DNA from: Berberis thunbergii
Taxonomy: Eukaryota > Streptophyta > Magnoliopsida > Ranunculales > Berberidaceae
Assembly (NCBI GenBank): GCA_003290165.1
Contig: QNQO01000601.1
Location: forward strand, 310,001-374,000
Reading direction: 5' to 3'
Length of the DNA: 64,000 bases
Shown: positions 22,125 to 38,993 of the stretch, in pieces
Layout: each line of letters opens with the position of its first letter
How positions within the stretch are numbered: position 1 is the stretch's first letter
The notes under the pieces: generated by a model
The model's input: the letters and a program-made list of their open reading frames with translations, nothing else
What the model was told of the DNA's origin: nothing
Database searches by the model: none
Translations under genes and position numbers: made by a program

Positions 22125-24663
22125 TTAGTACTCACTGGAACATGAGAAGTACTTTTTTTTAAGATGGGGGAGTGTTAATGGCTTTGGGGAGCTCAATGGT
22201 AAAAAAAAATGATGGCTCCTTTGCTGCTGAAGCAGATTCCTCACATCGTCATCCTCAAAAGCTTCACCAAACAGGTGACGATACTTAGACAAATATTCGC
22301 CTAGCCCTTCAATATAATCAAAAAGCTCAACCTGCCCGTCAACAACTGCTTCCAATCTTCGGCTTTGACTATAAGGAGCCTATCCTTAGCAGCAACGAGT
22401 TCATTTTTCGCCGTAGCAAGTTGTCCTTCAGCGGCAGATAGCATACCGAAAGCATCTGCCTTGACATCATTAAGTGCATCAGTTATTTGTTCCACCCACT
22501 TCTCAGCGGTATCACACATAATAGATTGCTTCAATTTAGCACGATGAAGTTTCATCGAAAACCATTTTCTTAGCAGATAACTCTTTTCCACATCACGTAA
22601 ACGGGTGCAAACCTTGTCTCACTTGGCTTTCAAAGAGTCAAGCTCAGCAACGCACCTATCTCGCATATCCTTCGCATCCATCAAAGAGTTTCGAGCAGCC
22701 CCTGCAGTTTTCTCCGAGTCTGCGCATTGCATTTCAATACATCATATTGAGAAAGAACATGAGAAAACACCAGCAATAACGCTACCAATCTCCTCTCCAA
22801 CAGAGCCACTCGATCTTGACCAGCTCGATAAACTGAGCCCATCACCCCTGCATAGGCGAGATGATTCATCCCGTCCATTATCTGCTCAAGGCCATGGTCA
22901 ATGTGATCAAACAAGTCAAGCACATGCATCGAAAGCCTTCCACCAACCGCCTATGCCATTCATTTACCAACCTATGTGCACCGTCTTGCATGTCAAGCTG
23001 AGTGAATCAGTAGAACTTGTCGTCAGACTTGATACAGACATCCTTCGGGCCAAGCTCAATCTAACTAATCCGTGGATGAAGGACATGAGAATCCAGGAGC
23101 ACTGAAGAACCACCTCCGATAGCAGGGAGAATGGAAGGAATAGCAATAACAACGGAAAAACCACGTTTACCCTCCCGTCAATAAGCGTCCATGGCAAGAG
23201 CAGGGCTGACAGTAGCAGCAGGAGCAGAAGAAACTTGTTGAACAAGAGAAGAAACTAGGAATCTAGCTGCTTCACTGACATCAATAGAACAAGGAGAATG
23301 ATCCTTGAAACTCTGACCACTACCAATGTCTTTAAACTGCTCCACCGCTAGCTGAATCATTTTTTCATTAATGACACGGGGATCATCGTTAGACAACTCA
23401 GCAACATCTGAGACACCGTAAGCAGGAAGAAGCTTCCTGTCGTTGTCATCCAGTTGACGAGTAATCTCTTTCTCGCTCATTTCCAACGTGAGCCTCAGTT
23501 CCTCATCCCCCTCAAAAGAATCACGATCTCTTTTTGCAAGATCATTAAGAGATGGACTCGGCGAGACACAACCCCTAGAACATCCTAAACAGGATTCGGA
23601 CATGGCACAATTCGAGCAGAACCGCGATTAGAAAGTCATTTCTTCCTTGGAACCCAACCAAGATCTACCAGCAATCGCCTTGACAGACTCATAGATCTCA
23701 CAAGCTTTCTTTTTCTTGAAGCATAAGCTGTGATATCAACAGGAGCATTGAGATCTGTAACTCTGAGCTCACTTCATAATTAATGCTAGCATCACTAACG
23801 CCAGCACGAGTAGCACGAGCAAGTAAGGTTTTAGCATGAGAATCGGTGAGTAAAGCTCATTTTGCTCATAGTGTATAAACCACTACGCTCCAGGATGCTC
23901 TTTAGAAAGAAATGCCTCCACAGAAAAACGATGAAGCTTCAAGAACTGATCATTGAACTTCTTCTCCTCAGCAGTCAAGTTCAAATTCTACCATTTATTG
24001 GGAAAATAGAATGATTGAAAAATCAAACAACCTCACAATTGGACGTAGCCTGAATTCACAGAAGCATAAAACCAACACCACGACCAATCACGAATGTCAT
24101 CGCTAAGTTTCTCAAAACACTCTGAAAAACGGAGAAAACAAATATCCCTGTGCACCAACAGACCAACTATTGAATGCAAAACCTTCACAAGTAAAAGGAA
24201 TGTCGGCTAGAATAGCCCTCGCGTAAGAAGACATCATCACCTTCCAACCATTTGGAACCCATCTGGGCAGGAGGAATACCCAGGAAGTATAGATACTCCC
24301 AGAACAACTCCGAAACCGAAATCGGAGACCAAAAGAAAAGATACACGAATACAGTGCGATGTACCCAACCTTCAGATTACAAGGGCTACCATCTTGTCCA
24401 GGCAGAATAATCTCGAGATCAGGCGGAAGATTATAATCGGAACAAAGACCGTCCAGTGTTGACTGAGAAGCTCTAATGGGAGAATAATGAGCCTCACACA
24501 GAGTTAGCGACTTACCACTTAGCTTATCACCAACAAACATCATGAAAATGAACGAAAACAAAGAAGACCATGAGCAAACCCTAAATTCAAAGATAGCGTA
24601 AAAAGGAAAAATGAAGTCATCACATCTCCTTTTATAGAGCCAAGGACTGAAGAGACGACACAT
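22125..24663 (-). pseudogene. Antisense ORF of the LTR element (plant transposon-protein-like, coiled coil)
   Basis: The minus strand carries a protein split over several frames. The N-terminal piece (24663-24112, 183 residues) contains SDYNLPPDLEIILPGQDG and a WVPNGWKVMM stretch. It resembles the 'putative gypsy type transposon' domain, in which a LPP-x-hydrophobic-LP segment is followed by PNGW. The middle piece (23603-23178) holds acidic text and SEAARFLVSSLVQQVSSAPA. The C-terminal pieces (22591-22125) form a coiled coil, KADAFGMLSAAEGQLATAK and NELVAAKDRLLIVKAE. Antisense genes at this place are known in Tat-type retrotransposons; their function is not known. Frameshifts indicate decay. 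Confidence 0.6.
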
Positions 24664-24848
24664 GGGACAGCGTGCGAGACATGATTACTACGTGAAATCC
24701 CAAAAATGTGTGAAAAAATGAATGAGCAAGCAAATAATCGAGACACCAACTTGCAAAAAGTTACTAACAACATTAAATACAAGGTAATGATGAAATTGAA
24801 AGGTGAACCATCACGAAGTTAGTGGCCACATCAGCATGCCCACTAACT

Positions 24849-24861
24849 AAGGGGGAGTAGC
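24849..24861 (+). other. Polypurine tract
   Basis: AAGGGGGAGTAGC immediately precedes the right LTR, as expected for the plus-strand primer of reverse transcription. Confidence 0.75.
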
Positions 24862-25404
24862 TGATGGTACATCAAAATAGACCAATCATTATGGTCGCAC
24901 AAGTGGCATAAAGATCCATCACGAGAATACAATGCCCAATCTATTGGGCCAGCTCATGAAGTCTAGAAAGAATAAAGCCAACAGCAGAGGCCCGAACGAG
25001 GGCCTAAATCTAGACCCAAACGAATCAGAACTCAGATTCAGGCCCAACACGAGTTCTCTCATAAAGAAAATGAACGTTGCATCAAAAAGAGTCGTTGAGG
25101 GAGTTACGCCTCCCCAAACGAACCTCCATAAAGGAGGAGATTGTTACAAGAAACATCTCACTCTGTTGCGCTTCACATGCTTAAGTCACGCAGAGAGTTA
25201 ACCACGACCATTATAAAAGGTAAAGGGAACATTCGACAAAGGTATGCAACTTTAAATGAGTTTTGTCCAGATTTACATTCTTCTTCCAACAGAGTTGCTG
25301 ACTTAAGCTTCGGAGTGCGTTCGGCCATAAAAAAGGTGGTCATTGACAGTCTAACAATTGTTTTGCAGGTCAAACTCACATGAGGACGATTTTTGGACGC
25401 ATTA
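24862..25404 (+). repeat. Right LTR (543 bp)
   Basis: It starts TGATGGTACATC and ends GGACGCATTA; the terminal CA has changed to TA. It is followed by the GAACG target duplication. Confidence 0.85.
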
Positions 25405-25527
25405 GAACGGATGCCCCCAAATATAGGGGGAAGGAAGGGGAAAAATTAAAATGGGGTTTAGATAGGGAATTCTATGGAACAAGGTTTTTGGCTATTTTAG
25501 GGGATCCCTTGAAAATGATCTTGAGAC

Positions 25528-25866
25528 CCCCAAAATGCTCAAATTTACTTAGTATTTAAAATGGGGGCTAAAAAATTGCATATAAATTAATAGGAGTCAA
25601 ATCAAAATACCTAAATTTAAACTTGTACTTGATCATTTCCAGAATTACTGAAACCCGGACAATAGACATAAAAGGATATAATAAATATGTAAGACCATAA
25701 ATCATCTTCCTTTAAAGTGTTTTTTTTTAGTTTGACCCTCATTAATCTATGCCTAATTGAGTTTAGTACTCATTTTAAAACTAATTTAGTCTAGCACTCA
25801 AATTGTAATAGTCAACGTATTTGACTTCCATTGACCGTTTAAATTTTCTTAAAACCCAAAAATGTC
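25528..25866. other. Noncoding interval
   Basis: AT-rich; nothing recognised. Confidence 0.4.
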
Positions 25867-26400
25867 CTACACGTGCTCAAGTAGGTCTTTGAGAGATATG
25901 TATGGTATGGTAGTATAATTGTTGGGTGTGGGATTTGGTGAAGAGACAACTTTAATGACCAAGAAAGACTGCATATAATTTCGTGTTTCACAGACTTCTG
26001 GTAGATTAAAACTCAGCATATGAGTTGGCTGAGGAAGGTCGATTTGAGTGCAGGTGACAGAATGCAGTAAAGAAATGGAAGTAGTACCAGTGTTCCAAGA
26101 GAAACAACCATCCTTAAAGTAGATCCGTAACAATATCTTCCTTTACAAATCTCTGGCAATTCAAATTTACCAACTTTATGGAGCAGGGACTGAAGATGGA
26201 AGGACAACCAGGAGAACGATGGAAGATTGGTGGTAACCACGAGCATGGGATTGATAAGGAGACTCTTTTACTTGAAGAAGCCAAGGAGCACTAGTTTTTA
26301 CATAGCCCATGAACAGATCGAAAAAGTTCTGGACAAAAAACTTGAATATTTGCTCTAGAATATCATAATGGAAGATCAACAAGCTTGAATATTTGCCACA
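25867..26400 (-). pseudogene. F-box/DUF295 protein pseudogene, N-terminal part
   Basis: On the minus strand the order is F-box text DILEQIFKFF (about 26360-26330), SAPWLLQVKESPYQSHARG, a FELPEICKGRYCYGST segment, CTQIDLPQP, then LPEVCETRNYMQSFLVIKVV. This is the layout of plant F-box proteins with a DUF295 (KIB1-like) domain, substrate receptors of SCF ubiquitin ligases. At least two frameshifts are needed to follow it. It is a paralogue of the interrupted pseudogene at 27313-30010, in the same orientation. Confidence 0.62.
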
Positions 26401-27312
26401 ATGAAAGAACAGGTTATGAGCTTCTTTAGTTACGATTACTTTAATACGAAATCGATCTTCAACAATCTCTCTTGAATAAAAGTTTTATTAGCATGAAAGT
26501 ATTTAACTTTTATGGAGTCCGAATTTCTTGACCATGTGGTAAATGATGAGAGAATATTATATATACTTAATTAAGTTAGTTTCCTTAAAATTCTGGATTC
26601 ATGGAATAATTGGTTTTAACTCTTGTTAAATTATCAAAACAATCCAATTAATGGCCCGGATTGCTAGACTTTGATTTACACAGGGTCGACAAATTCAGAC
26701 TCGCTTCTCTAGTTGCAAAATGGTATAATATTGAGAAACAATTGATTTGATATTTACCTCATTTGATTTGATATTATTCAAATCATCTTTCTCTAAAAAC
26801 ACGAATCTTTTTGCACCAACGGTAGGGAGCTGATTGTTGAGTTTATGAAGCCTCAATCCCAGATTGATATTGACATCCTAGTATGCGAGAGGAGCAAGCC
26901 TTGGGCTGAGCGAGTAGTAAAGCATCTGTTTTGAAGTATCATACTGAGACCTTAGATTGAGTTCCGTGTAGTCAAGGCTACATTTGTGGGGTTGTTCTGG
27001 TCGTAGTGCGCTAGCCCATCAAGTAAGCTAATTGGGATCATGCACAATGGTTCATCGTGTTTTCCTTGGATCGATGGTGCATTAGTTGTCGAAAGGTTAA
27101 ATGAAGAAGATAATAATGAGAACACGAGATTGAAATCAACATGTCCATTGATGCATGCACAGAGATAATTGAAAGTGGTAGGTTGGACAAACTCAAACAA
27201 CAATTAGATGCACAAAAATTGTTACATCGTCCGGGCTTTAGTCAAATATGGTCATGGTAATAACTAACAATGACCCCGTTGAATCTTTTCGCGGTGAATG
27301 CACTAAATGACA
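26401..27312. other. Interval between F-box pseudogenes
   Basis: No gene, RNA or repeat is recognised. Short frames on both strands look random. Confidence 0.4.
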
Positions 27313-27396
27313 GGCTCTTCACTTCCAAAAGAAAACAACTGCATCAACCCGCATTATTATGAATTCAATACATGACGGTGTAATCCAGATAACCGG

Positions 27397-28603
27397 TGTG
27401 ACGACCCGATCCGCACAGTAAGATATTGTGAGACCCTTGTGTGGGCGGACCTGAGGGGGAGGGTGAGGGTTGGAGCCCAATAGGCCTGTGGATCCCAAGA
27501 GGGGTTGGACTAGCTACGAAGGGGAGATCATAGTCCCACATTGCCTGGGTGCGAGATGGTGATGTGCTATATATGTGCGAGGTTGGATCCTCATAGTAAG
27601 AGGCCTTTTAAAGCCGTGCGGGCCGGTTGGGCCCAAAGCGGACAATATCTTACTGTACGGATCGGGTTGTCACAGAATAGTATCAGAGCCTGACCCAAAC
27701 AAAAGTGTGCCACGTGGAGGTGGGCCCTCGGGCAACGTGGACGTTGTGCCTGTGTGGCCAACGAGGACGTTGGGCCTTAAGGGGGGTGGACTGTGAGACC
27801 TTTGTGTGGGTGGACCTAAGGAGGAGGGTGAGGGTTGGAGCCCAATATGCCTGTGGATCCCAAGAGGGGTTGGACTAGTTACCAAGGGGAGATCATAGCC
27901 CCACATCGCCTGAGTGCGAGATGGTAATGTGCTATATATGTGCGATGTTGGATCCCCATACTAATAGGTAGGGGTGGGCAATGTCGGTTCGGTTTTGAGC
28001 CCCAAACCGATTTCGAACCGATTTAATTCGGTTTGTCCAAAACCCAAACCGAAACCGAATTTTGTATTTGTAAACCGATGAATTCGGTTGAACCGAATTT
28101 CGGATCGGTTCGGTTCGGTTGGACCGAAATTTCAGGCTCAAGCATTTGAAAGACTTTCATTAAAACATATCCAATTTTTTTACAGGTCCAATTTTTTTTA
28201 TAGACTCAATTTTTAGCCCAAAATTGAAAACTTTGAGAGAATGGGGTGATTTAGTGCAACAGGGTGTATTGCAATGCATTTGTTGCACTAATCAAGTATT
28301 GACACCTACTTTTTATTAGTTATTTATATATATTTAATTAATCGGTCGGTTCGGTTATAAATTAGTCGGTTCAAAACCGCAAACCGAATTTGAACCGTTT
28401 ATAATCGGTTCGGTTCGGTTTAAATTATTTTCTCTCTACTCATATTTCGGGTCGGTTACCGAACCGAATTTGAAAATCGGTTCGGTCGGTTAACCGAATT
28501 TAAATCGGTTTTTGCCCACCCCTAGTAATAGGCCTTTTAAAACTGTGCGGGCCGGTTGGGCCCAAAGCGGACAATATCTTACTGTGCGGATCGGGTCGTT
28601 ACA
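27397..28603 (+). mobile_element. TRIM-type LTR element 1 (with nested hAT MITE)
   Basis: A short LTR element without genes. The outer 5-bp duplication ACCGG lies at 27392-27396 and 28604-28608. The first LTR ends CACA at 27674, followed by primer-binding text TAGTATCAGAGCC at 27678-27690. The interior is only about 115 bp, with a purine tract GGGGGGTGGAC before the second LTR at 27792. The second LTR ends at 28603 and is split by a MITE at 27969-28524. Without the MITE and its duplication the element is about 640 bp. The left end carries an extra 30-bp inverted copy of the LTR 3' end. Confidence 0.82.
27969..28524. mobile_element. hAT-type MITE, 556 bp, nested in TRIM 1
   Basis: Terminal inverted repeats TAGGGGTGGGCAA and TTGCCCACCCCTA flank a body rich in TCGGTTCGGTT and AACCGAA motifs. 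The 8-bp target duplication is CTAATAGG (27961-27968) and GTAATAGG (28525-28532). There is no coding capacity. The class follows from the 8-bp duplication and the TAGGGGTGGGC terminus seen in plant hAT elements. Confidence 0.82.
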
Positions 28604-28956
28604 ACCGGCTGCCCAAACAAATAACCGATTCAATGAACGAGAATGAAGTAAACTCTGCAGGAAGATCAGTACAATAAGTATCTTCCTCGTCAAGCATATC
28701 GTGAGCTAGCTCGTAGAACTCAAGGTAGCAATAGCGACTAGCACCAATAAGTGCATAGTAGACACAATTAGTTTTACATCTAGGAGAATCAGTAGCAAAT
28801 GCGAAGTTATTGATGCTTACCTATGTTTTTCACCTCCTTCCAATTCCTCTTTTCATGATTTCATTGATCTAGCTTGAATACCCAAAATTTGTCAGTACAA
28901 CACACTAAACTGTCTATGTGAATCATCCGATCTGTTTACCTAACCACCTGCATCAG

Positions 28957-29543
28957 TGTGATACCCTTGTGTGGCCGGACTTGAAGGGGAGGGTGCAGGA
29001 GAGACTCATGATGGCGAAGCCCAATAGGCCCATGGATCCCAAGAAGGGTTGGTCAAGTTGCCAATGGGAGATTATAGTCCCACATCGTCTAGGTGAGGGA
29101 AGTAAATGTACTATTTATGTACGATGTTTGATCTACAAAGTACTATGCATTTTAAAGTCGTGTGAACCTTGGGCCCAAAGCGGACAATATAATACTCTGT
29201 GAATCGGGTCGTGACAGAATGGTATCAGAGCCGAACCTAACCGAAAGTGTGCAAACGAGGACATTGGGCTCCCTCAGGGGGGTGGATTGTGATACCATTG
29301 TGTGGGCAGACCTGAGGGAGAGGATGCAGGAGAAGTTCGTGATGGCGAAGCCCAATAGGCCCGTGAATCCCAAGAGGGGTTGGCGAGCTACCAAGGGAGA
29401 TTATAGTCCCACATCGCCTAGGCGGTTGAAGTGGATGTGCTATAAATGTACGAAATTAGATCTACAAAGTACTACGCATTTTAAAGTCGTGCGAACCTTG
29501 GACCCAAAGCGGACAATATAATACTCTGTGGATCAAGTCGACA
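28957..29543 (+). mobile_element. TRIM-type LTR element 2
   Basis: LTRs at 28957-29216 and 29288-29543 both start TGTGATACC and end in ACA. TGGTATCAGAGCC lies at 29220-29232, the interior is about 70 bp, and the purine tract CAGGGGGGTGG precedes the second LTR. The flanks ATCAG (28952-28956) and TTCAG (29544-29548) form a target duplication with one mismatch. It is the same family as TRIM 1 (shared GGGCCCAAAGCGGACAATAT block). Confidence 0.85.
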
Positions 29544-30010
29544 TTCAGCAAGGAAGTCATTTTCTTCTTTGTCATACACTTTAAATTCATTGACTACTAG
29601 AATTTGTGCTAGATAAGTAGTAGTAGTCTCCAATCCGGAAATTATATGAAGTCCTTGCAAGCTTAAAATGTAAAATTGATGTATTGTCTGGCCACCTATT
29701 CCAAGAGAACCAACCATCCTTGAGTAGATCCATAATAGCATCTTCCATTACCAATCTCCCATAATTCAATGTTACTAACAACTTTACTTGAGTAGAGACT
29801 TGAGATGGAAGGATGGTGTGGAGAAGGATTGAAAATTGGTGGTAAAATCAAGCATGGGACTGATAAGAGCGAGGAAGCTTTGAAACGCTAGTTTTTACAT
29901 ACCCTTACAACCCACAAACGGATCCTAGGTTCCCAAGACGCTTGAATATTTGCTCTAGAATGTCAACAACCACGTTTACCACCACCACCAATGAAATGGA
30001 AGAGAAGGGG

Positions 30011-30915
30011 CTTAACTCGTAAGTGCAAGGTACTTGATCACAATAGGAAGAAAAGATTCTATAGCTTCTTTCCAACGATTTGTTTAATATATTCTCGATC
30101 TCCAAGAATCTCTCAAATATAAAATTGGATTAGTATAACAATCTTAGCTGCTCTTTTTCTTTTCAAAACTACAGAAGTTATTTGACCTTTTCTCAAGGAA
30201 CCTAGGAAACCTTCACCTTCAAAACCTGCCTCAGCAAAACAGGCTTCTCCTTGTTTTTAACGAGGACCCAACAGAACCTGTAATTCAGCACAAACCTTAA
30301 AGGCCACAGTAAACTATCAAAACTGTGAAAACAAAATTGAATAAATGAAGATTATGGGACAACCTGACCATAGATCATTCAACAACATCAAAACTGGAGA
30401 TGGTAGCAGCAACAGAGTACTGCAACATAGAGGAGTTCAATAGCTAAAGGAGGTACTTAGTTTGAAGCAGACTTTTCCTTAATCTACGATGATGCTTTTG
30501 AAGACAAAGTTTATCAAAATTGAAATGCATGTGCAAAGACCTTAGAAAAAGTACAAGATAAATAAGAGAGAGTAGCATAATTTGAAGGGAATAATGAAAA
30601 ACCGATAATAATGGTAACAACCAAGAACAAGTAACCAACACTTTATGCAAATACAGACTCAAGAACATATGCATATAGCTGTAGAGAAGCTCAAACAATA
30701 ATCCTTTGGGCTATAAATTTACTGTCAAAATTAACATAAGCTTAGCAGCAACATAAACCTCACAAAAAATTAATTCCAACGAAAGAATGTAGCACATGCA
30801 TAAATACCTAGATTGCAAACATACATGAAAAAGATAAGTTACAATCACCCACACCAGAAATATGACCATGTATGTCCTTCTACAAAGTAGTCTGGATATC
30901 CCCAAAACAGAAAAT
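30011..30915. other. Intergenic interval
   Basis: AT-rich; no exon, RNA gene or repeat is recognised. Confidence 0.4.
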
Positions 30916-30918
30916 TAA

Positions 30919-31221
30919 TGGTGTTTGGTTGCATGAAATTTTATGCCATGAAAAACCATGAAGGGACCCCTACATTTTAGGCTAATTTGAGGTATCATTC
31001 CACATCTATTATTTGATTTTATGATCAATGGTGGAAATAAAAGTCTCATGAACAAGAAAATCACACGCCTTGTGGGATCAAGGAGTGGAATTTACATGTT
31101 CACTTCCATTCCCACCATTAATCAAATGATGGATGAAGAGTGATTCATCAATTTAGCCTAAAATGTAGGGGTCTCTTTATGGATTCCTATGGCATATGAT
31201 TCCATGCAACCAAACACACTC
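30919..31221. mobile_element. Tourist-like MITE downstream of the Ran gene
   Basis: Long inverted repeats start GTGTTTGGTTGCATG on both ends and share ACCCCTACATTTTAGGCTAA. TAA flanks both sides (30916-30918 and 31222-31224), the 3-bp duplication of PIF/Harbinger elements. It is 303 bp with no coding capacity and lies about 380 bp beyond the Ran stop codon. Confidence 0.8.
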
Positions 31222-31598
31222 TAAAATTGTAAAATACTAAAATACCACCACAAATGCTTTGATACAATGAATTTCATGGAGCATTACAACAAACCACCAA
31301 AACCACTTTCATTTAAAGCCACGCCCAAAATCAAGATTCATTGCAATTTGTAAAGCTTTGATACAGTCCATACTACTAAAATAAATCACTTAAAATCTTA
31401 TCTAAATGGGAGTAGAAACACCCATCCATCACTAGAAAAATGAGTGATTTAACAAGAAAGCTAAAGTAACAACTCTCATGTTGAGGAAACAATCAACACC
31501 ACCGCACATTCACAGCTGAAGAAAATAAAGCATCACTACTGTTGCACGCCACTGGGAAAACATAAACTGCAGAAACCTAAATGGCCAGAATACAATCT

Positions 31599-36988
<5,390 letters not shown>

Positions 36989-37037
36989 TGTTGCCGCCGC
37001 TGTTGTTGAGAGAGAGTTTGAAAATGGGGGAGACAAG

Positions 37038-37050
37038 GGTTTATAAAGAG
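37038..37050 (-). promoter_or_regulatory. Ran gene TATA box
   Basis: The minus strand reads CTCTTTATAAACC about 50-60 bases upstream of the Ran start codon, followed by a CT-rich leader. Confidence 0.65.
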
Positions 37051-37127
37051 GAGGCAGAGGAAGAGGGGTTTCGGCTGTTTTTATTCTTCCAGGCATACAC
37101 TGGCACACACTAATGTGGATTTATTTA

Positions 37128-38985
37128 CGAGTAATTTGCAATTTGCTCCTATTATAAATAATTAATTAATAAGTAGATCCATTATTAATCACTATTACAG
37201 TTACCTTTTAACTAGCGGTCAATGTTCATTGATCGTATATTTTCAAATTAAATGACCAAAATGCTCCTCAGTACTCAAAAGCTGATATTTAATCTTTCGT
37301 ATCTCAAACATCTCATCTCGAGGAAAACTTTCAAGGAAAATTCAACAGTTGATTTAAAATTTTATATCTCAAACGACTCATCTCGAGGAAAATTCAACAT
37401 TCAGATTTGATCTTACACAACTCATCTCAAGGATAATTTTATATCTCAAACAGCACATCTTGAGAAAAATCTAACGATCCAGTTTTATATCTCAAACAGC
37501 TTATCTCAATGTATATTCAACGATTCAAAATTTGATCGTGTATGCATCTCGAGGAAATTCAACGGTCTAAATTTCATAAGTTCAAATGTAATCGTGAACG
37601 CTTCTCGAGATAAATCTAATGCTTCATATTAATCGTGCACGCATCTCGAGGTAAAATCTAACAATTCAAATTAACTGTACACATATATCGAGGTAAACTT
37701 AACCGTTCAAATTTAATCATGCACTCATCTCGAGAAAATTTAAAGATTTAAAATTTTGTCATCCCTGCATCTCGAGAAAAATCCGATGGTTTAAATTTAA
37801 TCAATCTAAATTTAATTATGAGTACATCTCAAAGTAAATCTAACAGTTCAAATTAATTGTACACGCATCTTGAGGTAAATCTAACATTTAATTTAATCAT
37901 TCACGTATCTCGAAAAAATCTAGCCGTCCCAAATTTACTAGTGCCCGCATCTCGAGAAAATCTGATGGTCTAAATTTAATCATCCCAAATTTACTTGTGA
38001 ATGCATCTCGAGGTAAATCTAACGAGTAAAATTTAATCATGCATGCAACTCGAGAAAATGTAACGATTCAAATTAAATCGTGTATACATCTCGAGGAAAT
38101 TTGATGGCTAAAAAACTAACTTTTTCATCCTCCTTTGTTTCACAGCCTTGCCGTCTTCGAAACAGATGAGGAATAAGGGAAATGAGAAGGAGGATTAAAA
38201 AGTGGAAGTTTTTTTTGCCATTAGAATGTCTTCGAGATGCATGCATGAGTAAATTTGGAATGTCATATTTAGCAAGATGCGTTCGCGATTAAATTTGAAC
38301 CATCAAATTTTTTTCGAGATGTGTATATGATTAAATCTGGACCGTTATATTTACCTCGAGAAGTGTGCGATTAAATATGGATCGCTGGATTTACCTCGAA
38401 GTGTTGCACAATTAAATCTGTTAATGTACTTTGAGATGCACGTGATTAAATCTGAACTGTTATATCTACCTCGAGACGCATGTGATTAAATCTAGATCGT
38501 TAGATTTATCTCGAGAGGTGTATGTGTGATTAAATCTATAGCATTAAATTTACCTTGAGGCGTGTACGATTAAATTTGACAGTCAGATGCACCTCGAGAT
38601 TCGCGTGATAAATTTGGGATCACTAGAATTACCTCGAGATATGTGTGATTAAATTTATATCGTTAAATTTATCTTGAAATGTGTGTGATAAATCTGGATC
38701 ATTAGATTTACCACGAAATTTTTAAAATCAATATTTGAATTTTTATCGAGATACGATTATGATTTCATTTTGTCCTTAGAATTTTTCTCAAGGTGAATGT
38801 TCTGGATGCGAAACATTAAATCTAAGTCTTTGATTTCTGAGGGACATTTTGATAATTTACTTTGAAAACTGACGGTCAATGAATGTTAACCTCTTGTCAA
38901 AGAAGATAATTGTAATAATGATTAATTAATGATAGATCTACTTGTTAATTAACTATGTATAACAGGGACAAGTTGCAAATTATCC
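37128..38985. mobile_element. Mutator-like foldback element upstream of Ran
   Basis: The ends CGAGTAATTTGCAA and TTGCAAATTATCC are inverted repeats. The whole 1858-bp element is two long inverted arms around a short centre (about 38115-38215). TTTATTTA flanks both sides (37120-37127 and 38986-38993); with the next base it is an 8-of-9 match to a 9-bp duplication. The arms consist of degenerate units of about 40 bp with CTCGAG, GATTAAATTTG and CGTTAGATTTA. It carries no gene. A second arm of the family is at 2200-2708. Confidence 0.82.
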
Positions 38986-38993
38986 TTTATTTA

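Larger units (their letters stand above)
19129..25404 (+). mobile_element. Non-autonomous Ty3/gypsy (Tat-like) LTR retrotransposon
   Basis: The left LTR begins TGATG at 19129 and the right LTR begins TGATG at 24862, ending at 25404. The flanks GAATG (19124-19128) and GAACG (25405-25409) form a 5-bp target duplication with one mismatch. The element has a primer-binding site after the left LTR, a gag remnant, tandem repeats, a long antisense ORF and a polypurine tract before the right LTR. No protease, RT or integrase is seen, so it must borrow replication functions. The combination of gag, tandem repeats and an antisense gene resembles plant Tat-lineage elements. Confidence 0.85.
18892..25527. 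mobile_element. Older DNA element split by the LTR retrotransposon
   Basis: The left end AAGAGCATCTCCAAGGG (18896-18912) has a decayed inverted partner CCCTTGAAAATGATCTT near 25507-25523. Nearby text is also inverted-repeat-like: CATCCCCCATTTAACC and TTTTAGGGGCC on the left, against GGTTTAGATAGGG and TTTTAGGGGATCC on the right. The LTR retrotransposon at 19129-25404 lies between these arms. A target duplication was not established. Confidence 0.45.
27313..30010 (-). pseudogene. F-box/DUF295 pseudogene split by two TRIM elements
   Basis: Minus-strand pieces line up in gene order once the insertions are ignored. 30010-29549 holds the F-box (DILEQIFKRLG), a CYYGSTQGWLVLLE-like segment and VNEFKVYDKEEND. 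28951-28609 holds FWVFKLDQ, NWKEVKNIG, FATDSPRCKTNCVYY, whose KxNCxYY is a DUF295 hallmark, and LEFYELAHDM. 27391-27313 holds the PVIWITPS-like C-terminus. TRIM 28957-29543 and TRIM 27397-28603 each interrupt the coding part with their own target duplications. Stops and frameshifts are also present, so the gene was dead or dying. Confidence 0.65.
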
